Assembly: GCA_032128395.1 (NCBI GenBank) | Contig: JAQBGV010000114.1 | Coordinates: 1-38,379, forward strand | From: JAQBGV01 sp032128395 | GTDB taxonomy: Bacteria > Planctomycetota > UBA8108 > UBA1146 | DNA: 38,379 nucleotides | Direction: 5' to 3' | Shown here: piece after piece, positions 31,911 through 38,379 of the stretch | Position numbering within the stretch: the stretch's first letter is position 1 | How the letters are laid out: every line of letters starts with the position of its first letter | Program-made: the position numbers and the translations under genes | Notes under the pieces: model-generated | Seen by the model: the letters and a program-made list of their open reading frames with translations, nothing else | What the model was told of the DNA's origin: nothing | The model's database searches: none

Positions 31911-32349
31911 AGTGCCCCAGTTCGAAGTCCTCGCGGCGCACCCCGTGCTTCTTGATCAGGGTGCTCAGTTGGGGACGGTGCACGCCGAGGGACTCCGCGG
32001 CCCGAGTGATGTTCCCCCCGCTGCGGTAGAGCTCCGAAGTGATGTAGCTCTTCTCGAGAGCGATCTTCGCTTCCTTGAGGGTCAGCCCGGCTCCCGTGAG
32101 CTGCGAGATCTCGGAGTCGATCCCCAGCTCCCCTTCCCGAAAGAACTGCGCTCCGTAGACCTTCAACAGGTCGATCGCCTCTGGATTCCCCGCCGCGATG
32201 GAGGAAACCCGCACGGTGATCTCTCGATGTTCCGGGAGACCGTGGTGCTTCCGCAGTTCGGAGAGCTCGGCGGAGACACTCTCTCGGCGGGACCGCAGCA
32301 TCTCGATCCCCACCCCGTGGAAGAGGAAGAGGTAGTGGTCTCCCCCCAC
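31909..32349 (-). CDS. C-terminal part of the split regulator: GGDEF-like end and Fis-type HTH
   Basis: Continuation, in another frame, of the large gene at 32163-36377. It opens with IDAIRVGGDHYLFLFHGVG, clearly the core of a GGDEF domain with GGDHY in place of GGDEF, reading in from upstream of the GTG at 32349; the catalytic form is lost. The C-terminal 50 residues are a Fis-type helix-turn-helix (ALEKSYITSELYRSGGNITRAAESLGVHRPQLSTLIKKHG), as found at the end of sigma-54-dependent activators. The GTG at 32349 has no ribosome site and would start in mid-domain, so I regard this as a fragment of one protein and not as an independent gene. The stop touches the 15-bp repeat array. Confidence 0.72.
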   Translation of the reverse strand: MGGDHYLFLFHGVGIEMLRSRRESVSAELSELRKHHGLPEHREITVRVSSIAAGNPEAIDLLKVYGAQFFREGELGIDSEISQLTGAGLTLKEAKIALEKSYITSELYRSGGNITRAAESLGVHRPQLSTLIKKHGVRREDFELGH

Positions 32350-35300
32350 TCGGATCGCGTCGATTCCTCCGGACCGAGGCAGCCGAGGAGCGCGTCGACC
32401 GGCGCATCGTCACCTCGAGAACGCACCAGGAGATCGAGTCCGGGGACGATGATCTCGATGGCACCGAGCTCGCCCCCCCCTTCTTGCAGCCGCTGGACCT
32501 GTCTCTCGAGCTCGAGATCGAACCCCGCCGCGGTGAGGATCGGGGTTCCCTCGAAGCAGCGAAGTTGGCGCACCTCGGCGAGGGCGGTGAGCTGACCGCG
32601 CGCGAGCGAGAGGAGTTGCTCGAGCTGAGTGACCTCCGACTCGGTGAACGGGTTCCCCGCCGACGGACGCTCGAGGAAGAGAGCTCCCTGGAACACACTC
32701 GGGCGGACGATGGGGATCACGGTGACGCTGCGACTCCGCAGCGGGCCTTCCTCGACCAGACCCGAGACCAGATCCTCCCAGCCGTCCTCGGATGACCGGA
32801 GGGAGCGTCCCGCCTCGATCGCCGCGAGGGCGAGATTCCTAGGGAGGCGCTCCGGGGACGCCCACTCCTCTTCCGCACCCATGTCGCTCTGGGCGAGGGG
32901 TCGTCCCCCCGAACCGGTCGACTCCCAGAGAAACCCGCGGGGGGCGGGGACCAGTCGACGAGCCTCGGCGAGGAGCGAGCGCGCCCACTCCTTCACGGTG
33001 CGAGCGGTCGCGAGGCCCTCGAGGGCACTGAGCACCCCCGCGAGGGACGCCTCCGAGGCGGCGGTCCCCGTCGGCGGCGGAAGAGCGCGAGCCAGCGAAC
33101 GACCCGGTGGTCCTGCCGAGAGCGCGGGGACCGGGGCGGGACGACCGGACGCCTCCTTCTGGAACCGCTGGAGGTCATCGAGGAAGTTCTTCCTACGGCG
33201 ATCGTCGTGGTAGACGACGCGCATGTCCTCGGGGAGTCCGGCCGAGATCTGTTCGAGGATCTTCTCGGCTCGAAAGTAGCACTCGCGCGCCAGTTCGAAC
33301 TCGAGGTTCGACTGGTAGGTCCGTGCCATCGCCGCTTCCAGTTCGAAACGGAGCGGAAGGAGCGTTCCACCGGCGACCAGTTCGAGACCGCGGCGATAGG
33401 ACTCGAGAGCCCGCTCGGTCGTCCCCCCCTTGAGTTGGCGTGCGATGTTCCCCTTGAGCTGCTGACCCCGCACCTGGTGGGGAATCGCCTGCAACTCTTC
33501 GGCGAGGAGCAGTCCCTTCGAGATCCGCTTGAGCGCGCCGTCGACCTCCTCACGCTCGGCGAGAAGCATTCCGAGATCGAGGTGGCTCGCGGCTTCCAGC
33601 TTGCCGAGGCCCCGACGCTGCGCGATCTCGAGTGCGCGGCGAAATGCGCGTTCACACTCCTTCCACGCGCCCCGGAGGAAGTGGAGGTTGCCCAGCAAGC
33701 GGTGCCCCTCCCCCTCGAGCTCGTTGAGGTTGAACTCCTGAGCGAGGATCAAGATCTGTTTCGCGAGGCTCTCGACCTGCTTCCGCTCGCCGAGGTCGTG
33801 ATAGACCCAGCCAAGGTGGAGGAATGCGCGCACGATCCCCGCAGTACTGCCGTAGCGCTCGGAGTTCGAGACCGACCGCTTGAAGTAGCGGATGGCGCGC
33901 TCGTAGTCGCCGTTGTGGGCGTACAGGCTGCCGATCGAGTTCAGCGTCGGGCCAAGCCCCTCCTTGTCGCCGATTCGTTCGCGCAAGTGGAGGCTGCGGC
34001 GGAAGTACTCGAGGGAACGCAGGAAGTCCCCGGAGTTGCGGTAGACCTTGCCGAGAAGGTCGTAGGTGTCCCCGAGCGCGCACACGTCCTGCGTCCGCGC
34101 GATCCCCTCGAGTGCGCGGAACAGATAGCGCGCTCCGCGGAAGTGGTTGCCGCGGTCGTAGTAGACGCGGCCGAGGGTACGGAGCACGCGCGACAGCCGG
34201 ACATCGTCCCCGTGTACTTCGACCTGCTCCAGGAGTGTCTGGTAGCCGTGGATCGCGGAGACGACATCGCCCCGCGCTCGGTGCGCGTCCGCCAGGACTT
34301 CCTGCAAGCGAGACTGCTGGTCCGCGATGCCGGGAACCCCGGCGGTCTCGGCGGTCTCGAGTTCTTGCAGGCCGCGGAGGCAGAGGCCGATCGCTCGCTT
34401 CGGGTCTTGGCGCTGCAGGCGGAGCCGCGACTGCATCTCGCTGATGCGCACCGCCGACAGCCCGCCCGCCTCCGAGATGACTTCGCGCGACAGCCGGTTG
34501 AGCGACTTGAGACCCTTCAGTGGTTCGTCGAGCCGACGATAGAGATCGGCGAGGAGGAGCACTGCTTCGACCCTCCGCGGCGCCGAGAGTCCCTCGTTCT
34601 CGATGTACTCCTTCACGTGGAACTTGGCGGTCGGGAGGTCCGCATGCTCGGCCTCGACGATGGCGAGCTCGAGAAGTAGATCGGTGCGCAGCGGCTCGTC
34701 CTCGGTGGAACCCAGCATCGGGAGGAGCTCGCGCAGGATCACGACCGCGAGCTCGCCGGCGTAGGCGCGAGCGAAGTAGCGCGCCGCGGTCAGGCCGAAC
34801 GCCACCGCTTCCCGGGCGTTCTCTCCGCTGCGCAGGTGCTCGTAGATCTCGAACGCTCGCACCGGTTCGTGGGCCCGTTCCTGCTCCGCGAGGAACCGCC
34901 CGACCCGACCGTGCAGGCTGCGGCGGACGTCATCGGTGAGCGCATCGTACGCCCAACGCGTGTGGTCCTCGTGCGTCAGGATGGAGCGCTCGCTCCCGTT
35001 CGACTCGACCGTCTTGACGAACCCCGCTTCGTGGAGAGTGGCGAGGTCGCCTGAGAGAGAGGCGGAGTCGCGGTCGAGGATCGCCTCGAGGGTGGCGGTC
35101 GGAGTAGGACGTCGAAGGGTGGCGAGCACATCGACGATCGCCCGCGGACCTGCTTCGAGTCGATCGAGGCGCCGCCGGACCAGCCGAGTCATGCGCCCCT
35201 CCCGATCGATCTCCCCGGCGATGACCGGTTCGGGCGGGTCTCCCCCCGCGACGACTGCTTCCCTCGCTACCTCCTCGGCCTCGGCCTCGGCTGGACCCAC

Positions 35301-36377
35301 TGCTCGAACGACCGTGGCATCGAGCTCCTCGAGGAGCTCATCCGGGTCGTCCCCCTCGTGGATCGTTCGGCAGACCTCGACGACGTGCAGCGGGTTTCCA
35401 CCGGTCACGGATGCGAGGTGGCGCGCCGACGTGGCAGGGAGTCGGTTCCCCCCGAGGAGACGCATCGCGATCGCTCCGACCTCGTCCTCGCCGAGCGGAG
35501 TGAGCTCGAGCTGAGCCGCGTACGGTTGTTGACCGAGAGCTTCGATCGCCGCGACGACCGACGGTACCCGGGAGTCCTCGACCGGTCCGGCCCCGCGGTA
35601 GTTCGCGAGGACCAGCCAACGGCAGCCGACTTCGGGACCCGCGCGATCCTCTCCGGGAATTCCCTCTCCCAGGTATTCCCCTCGCCGCCCCTCTCGCGAG
35701 CGGATCTCTCGCCAAGCACGCGCTTCGTCCCCGTCCTCGAGTGGCACCGCGTCCGGTCGACGCCCGATGACCTCGAGGTGTGCATTACGCGCGAGGTACT
35801 CGAGGAACTCGACGGTCCCGCGGTCACTGCGATGGAGGTCGTGCACGACCAGGAGGAGCGGCTCCTCCCGGGAGATCTCGCCGATGATCGAAGTCAGCGC
35901 ATCGAAGAACTGGATCTTCCCGTTCTCGCCGGGGAGTTCGATCGGAGCTTCGCCCCCGCCGAGGTCCTCCGTGAGTTCAGGGAAGACACGGGCGAGCACG
36001 TAGGCGTAGCGACGCCAGAGTTCCTGTCGCTCACCGGACTCCTCGATCAGTTCCTTGACCAACCGAAGGATCGGAAGAAAGGGGATCCCCTGCCGTTCGT
36101 AGCAGAACGTCTCGCGCACGCGGATACCGAGTTCCCGCGATCGATGCTGGGCTTCCCGGAAGATGAGGCTCTTCCCCATGCCGCTCCCGCCGCGCAGCAG
36201 CACGAGCGATGTCGCGAGCGGCGATTCGCCCGGGCGATCCGAAGGGAGCCCCGGTCGGAGACTGCGCGAGATGAGCGAGACGAGCTGCTCGAGCTCCCCT
36301 TCCCGGCAGAAGGCCCCAGCGAACGGCTCCTGCGGGATCGAGGGGGCAGAATCCGAGGTGGAGGCGCTGGAGTTCAT
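32163..36377 (-). CDS. Large AAA-ATPase/TPR/GAF-like regulator, apparently frameshifted near its 3' end
   Basis: 1404 residues as read. An AAA_16-like ATPase opens the protein: Walker A GGSGMGKS (63-70) and Walker B LLLVVHD (about 173-180). A helical region to about 560 is followed by a long array of TPRs (about 590-1090), for example SLEYFRRSLHLRERIGDKEGL and AIRYFKRSVSNSERYGS. A GAF-like domain comes after about 1120, then the first half of a GGDEF-like domain (ELGAIEIIVPGLDLLVRSRGDD). From about 32390 the frame turns into low-quality sequence, while the adjacent frame continues the domain (see 31909-32349). The full protein would be a signal-responsive STAND-type regulator ending in a DNA-binding Fis HTH. 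Start: the ATG at 36377 with GAGGAT upstream; the frame is open further, to 36602, without support. The gap to the YihY gene is 160 bp. Confidence 0.78.
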   Translation of the reverse strand: MNSSASTSDSAPSIPQEPFAGAFCREGELEQLVSLISRSLRPGLPSDRPGESPLATSLVLLRGGSGMGKSLIFREAQHRSRELGIRVRETFCYERQGIPFLPILRLVKELIEESGERQELWRRYAYVLARVFPELTEDLGGGEAPIELPGENGKIQFFDALTSIIGEISREEPLLLVVHDLHRSDRGTVEFLEYLARNAHLEVIGRRPDAVPLEDGDEARAWREIRSREGRRGEYLGEGIPGEDRAGPEVGCRWLVLANYRGAGPVEDSRVPSVVAAIEALGQQPYAAQLELTPLGEDEVGAIAMRLLGGNRLPATSARHLASVTGGNPLHVVEVCRTIHEGDDPDELLEELDATVVRAVGPAEAEAEEVAREAVVAGGDPPEPVIAGEIDREGRMTRLVRRRLDRLEAGPRAIVDVLATLRRPTPTATLEAILDRDSASLSGDLATLHEAGFVKTVESNGSERSILTHEDHTRWAYDALTDDVRRSLHGRVGRFLAEQERAHEPVRAFEIYEHLRSGENAREAVAFGLTAARYFARAYAGELAVVILRELLPMLGSTEDEPLRTDLLLELAIVEAEHADLPTAKFHVKEYIENEGLSAPRRVEAVLLLADLYRRLDEPLKGLKSLNRLSREVISEAGGLSAVRISEMQSRLRLQRQDPKRAIGLCLRGLQELETAETAGVPGIADQQSRLQEVLADAHRARGDVVSAIHGYQTLLEQVEVHGDDVRLSRVLRTLGRVYYDRGNHFRGARYLFRALEGIARTQDVCALGDTYDLLGKVYRNSGDFLRSLEYFRRSLHLRERIGDKEGLGPTLNSIGSLYAHNGDYERAIRYFKRSVSNSERYGSTAGIVRAFLHLGWVYHDLGERKQVESLAKQILILAQEFNLNELEGEGHRLLGNLHFLRGAWKECERAFRRALEIAQRRGLGKLEAASHLDLGMLLAEREEVDGALKRISKGLLLAEELQAIPHQVRGQQLKGNIARQLKGGTTERALESYRRGLELVAGGTLLPLRFELEAAMARTYQSNLEFELARECYFRAEKILEQISAGLPEDMRVVYHDDRRRKNFLDDLQRFQKEASGRPAPVPALSAGPPGRSLARALPPPTGTAASEASLAGVLSALEGLATARTVKEWARSLLAEARRLVPAPRGFLWESTGSGGRPLAQSDMGAEEEWASPERLPRNLALAAIEAGRSLRSSEDGWEDLVSGLVEEGPLRSRSVTVIPIVRPSVFQGALFLERPSAGNPFTESEVTQLEQLLSLARGQLTALAEVRQLRCFEGTPILTAAGFDLELERQVQRLQEGGGELGAIEIIVPGLDLLVRSRGDDAPVDALLGCLGPEESTRSEWGETTTSSSSTGWGSRCCGPAERVSPPSSPNCGSTTVSRNIERSPCGFPPSRRGIQRRSTC

Positions 36378-36537
36378 CAATCCTCGCAGTTCGTGCGCGG
36401 CCGATCCGGGCCTAGTGGTGCAATCTGCTGTATGGCTTTCATACGGAAGAGTACGTCGCTCGTGAGCCCGTGTAAAGATCCTAGGAGCAGGTTTGGCTGA
36501 GTCTTCGGCGACCCGAGGCGCACTTCGTACAGTCTGA

Positions 36538-38064
36538 TTACGGCGATTCGGGGGGGGTCTCGGCGGGGCACGCGGGGTGTGGATCCACGATGAGATCCGC
36601 AAAGCTCACCTGCCCCAGACGGTCGGTGAGCGTCCCGTCGACTTCTTGGAGCAGATCCGCGAGGGGGCTCCGGATGCCGTCGAGAGCCGCGGGAAGGCGA
36701 AATCCCGCTCGGGTGGGGAACAGGGAGACGACCTCTGACGGCCGGAGACGATCGGACGCGCGAGCGGGGGACCACCCCCCCTCTTGGGCGAGCAACAGGT
36801 CGGCGGCGAGGAGGACAGCCGCCACCTCCTCGACCTCGGCGATGGGGACAGAGAGCCGCGTCGCCATGAGGTCCGCATTTGGGGCAGAACCGTCTCCTCC
36901 GAATGCTCGGTAGACCCGTTCCAGAATCAGCAGTGCGAGCGTGGGGCGGGGCACGGTTCTCTCGCGAACCCGCCCCCAGACTTCGGAGACGAGAACAGGA
37001 AAGTGCTGGAGGCAGTACGCGGTCTCCGCACCGACGAGAACGATCGCCCAGGAGAAGTAGACCCAGAGGAGGAAGAACGGGATCACCCCGAGCGCCCCGA
37101 GCACTCCGCTGAGCAGAGTGTTCTGAACGTAGAGTTGGAATGCGCGGGTCCCGAGCTCCCAACCGATCGCAGTGACGAGCGCACCCGCCGCTGCGGCGGA
37201 GAGACGCACTCGCGTGTGTGGGAGGTACGCTAGGAGCAACATGAACGCGAAGAAGCTGATCGAGAGCGGGAAGGCGAAGTCGAGGATCGCCGTACGAACG
37301 AACTCCGCGAGCGCACTCCCTTCGCCGAGCCTGCCATCGATCGTCGACCCGAGTTTGCTCTTCATGTACACGGAGATGGCGAGGATCAGAGGTGCCGCGG
37401 TGAGAAGTAGCCAGAAGGTCGCGACCTTTTCGAACGCACCACGCCGACGTTCGACGCGCCAGATCCCCGTAAATGCTCGCTCCGCGGAGCGAAAGAGTGT
37501 CATCGCGCTCATGACGAGCACGAAAATCGCGATGCCGGTCACCGCTCCTCGCTGGTTCTCGGACTGAGCGATCAGGCTGCGCAGTCGACGATCGATCTCG
37601 AGCTCTCTCTCGAGTCTCCCGAGCGCGCGGCGCACCTCCTCACGATTCTCCTCCGCGACATACTCGCTGACCTTGTCGAAGACGGGCCCGAGCATCGTCT
37701 CCGCCGCAGTCACGCGCTCCCCCCCGTCGGCGGCGTCGGCACCGGTGGTCTCCTCCACCGCGCCAGTGCCTGCCGACTCGGAGGTCGCCGGACCCCCGGG
37801 ACCTCCAGGAAGCAGCTCCGCTCCGTACAGCAGCTGAATGGAGAGGAGAACGATCATCGCGGCGGGAATCGCCGCGACCACCGACGAGAATGCGAGCGAA
37901 GCCGCCCGCTCTGAGCACAGATCCGAGCGAAATCGCCGCCCGACGAGAACTGCGAGCCGCGCCCCGCGCAACCCCCGCCGCCCCCAGGGACCCCGCCCAG
38001 CTTCGGGAACGCGCAACCGCGCGTCGATCCCAGCCCAGATGCGTCTGACGACCCCGATCAGCAT
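36538..38064 (-). CDS. YihY/BrkB-family inner-membrane protein
   Basis: 508 residues. The family (formerly mislabelled ribonuclease BN) consists of six-helix membrane proteins of uncertain transport function. Visible: the first helix after the family start CSERAASLAFSSVVAAIPAA, helices around GIAIFVLVMSAMTLF, VATFWLLLTAAPLILAISVY, FPLSISFFAFMLLLAYLPHTRV, AAAAGALVTAIGWELGTRAF and LGVIPFFLLWVYFSWAIVLVGAE, with the characteristic ERAFTGIWRVERRR loop. Between helices 1 and 2 there is a long, acidic, Gly/Thr-rich insertion of about 80 residues, larger than usual. The C-terminal 130 residues resemble a winged-helix-like extension seen in longer members (LILERVYRAFGG ... LLAADLLLAQEGG). The ATG at 38064 is chosen, with GAGGAG upstream; the GTG at 38070 is too close to that site. 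Confidence 0.88.
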   Translation of the reverse strand: MLIGVVRRIWAGIDARLRVPEAGRGPWGRRGLRGARLAVLVGRRFRSDLCSERAASLAFSSVVAAIPAAMIVLLSIQLLYGAELLPGGPGGPATSESAGTGAVEETTGADAADGGERVTAAETMLGPVFDKVSEYVAEENREEVRRALGRLERELEIDRRLRSLIAQSENQRGAVTGIAIFVLVMSAMTLFRSAERAFTGIWRVERRRGAFEKVATFWLLLTAAPLILAISVYMKSKLGSTIDGRLGEGSALAEFVRTAILDFAFPLSISFFAFMLLLAYLPHTRVRLSAAAAGALVTAIGWELGTRAFQLYVQNTLLSGVLGALGVIPFFLLWVYFSWAIVLVGAETAYCLQHFPVLVSEVWGRVRERTVPRPTLALLILERVYRAFGGDGSAPNADLMATRLSVPIAEVEEVAAVLLAADLLLAQEGGWSPARASDRLRPSEVVSLFPTRAGFRLPAALDGIRSPLADLLQEVDGTLTDRLGQVSFADLIVDPHPACPAETPPESP

Positions 38065-38379
38065 CCCCACTCCTCAACCGCAGATCATCGTCCGACGGGG
38101 GGTGTGGAAACAAGGGCGTGCGGAGGGGGAGTCGAAGTCGCGAGTGGAGAAGCAGGAATTCGTCGAGACAATTCGGCTACGAAGCTGAACCCACCAACAG
38201 GGCGAGCGAAGCGAGCAGCAATGCACTACCCCAACCCCAGTGGCCGCCATCCATATCCTCATAGACGACCCAGCACCAAGAGTGGTGAGGGTGGTCCGTC
38301 TGTCGTGATTCGGGACCCTTCTAAACCGGAGGCGACCCTACCGGGTCGTAGAGGATTGGGAAGGGTCCCGCATCGCGGC
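38065..38379. other. Right-end non-coding stretch
   Basis: About 315 bp with no secure gene. It holds a weak 25-codon frame on the minus strand (38254-38177, one hydrophobic segment) and the nested inverted repeat at 38311-38370. The upstream promoter of the YihY gene should lie here. The window ends at 38379, so a gene beyond cannot be judged. Confidence 0.4.
38311..38370. repeat. Nested inverted repeat (11-bp outer arms, 6-bp inner stem-loop)
   Basis: CGGGACCCTTC (38311-38321) is perfectly complementary to GAAGGGTCCCG (38360-38370). Inside, CGACCC (38333-38338) and GGGTCG (38343-38348) form a second stem with loop TACC. No T-run follows on either strand, so it is not a standard terminator. 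It could be a structured RNA, a protein-binding site or a short palindromic repeat element. Confidence 0.6.

Noticed and set aside
38177..38254. 25-codon minus-strand frame with a hydrophobic C-terminus (MDGGHWGWG...)
   Set aside because: A membrane mini-protein is conceivable, but the ribosome site is poorly placed and there is nothing else to support it.

Overview
This is a chromosomal segment of a GC-rich Gram-negative bacterium, most likely a planctomycete or a close relative. The best clue is three large exported proteins (start codons at 15474, 18642 and 25995) that end in paired dockerin-like EF-hand repeats preceded by cohesin-like domains, a layout I associate with Planctomycetota. 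A KdsD-type sugar-phosphate isomerase, an outer-membrane beta-barrel and a very small histone-fold protein fit this, but no rRNA or other phylogenetic marker is present, so the assignment is an inference.

Layout. 1-3394: divergent amino-acid catabolism genes, the N-terminal half of glycine dehydrogenase (gcvP, minus) and pyrroline-5-carboxylate dehydrogenase (pruA, plus). 3779-10658: a tight five-gene plus-strand operon with overlapping start and stop codons: membrane-anchored FAD/NAD(P)/Fe-S oxidoreductase, diheme transmembrane cytochrome b, 17-heme cytochrome c, about 16-heme cytochrome c, outer-membrane beta-barrel. Read together this is a candidate trans-envelope electron conduit joining cytoplasmic NAD(P)H to the cell exterior, with about 35 hemes. 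An Rrf2 regulator with three Fe-S-type cysteines follows (10826-11263). This operon is the most interesting part of the window.

11291-15192: a minus-strand pair (kdsD, then a lipoprotein isoaspartyl peptidase/asparaginase) divergent from a membrane-anchored TPR protein. 15474-20519: a secretome block with an M12-like metzincin, a small secreted protein and a matrixin. 20528-22543: a UvrD/PcrA-type helicase (minus). 22846-25598: a glycosylasparaginase and gamma-glutamyltransferase operon. 25995-27848: a non-enzymatic cohesin-like/dockerin-like exoprotein behind a hairpin-rich leader. 28158-30995: an acyl-protein-thioesterase-like hydrolase and a 3-hydroxyacyl-CoA dehydrogenase/enoyl-CoA hydratase fusion.

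31511-31708 encodes a bacterial histone of 65 residues. It converges on a large AAA/TPR/degenerate-GGDEF/Fis-HTH regulator (36377 down to 31909) that is split by an apparent frameshift. A 15-bp tandem repeat lies between the two. A YihY/BrkB membrane protein (38064-36538) and a nested inverted repeat close the window. I saw no tRNA, rRNA, CRISPR array, transposase or phage gene. Base composition looks uniform, without an obvious island boundary.
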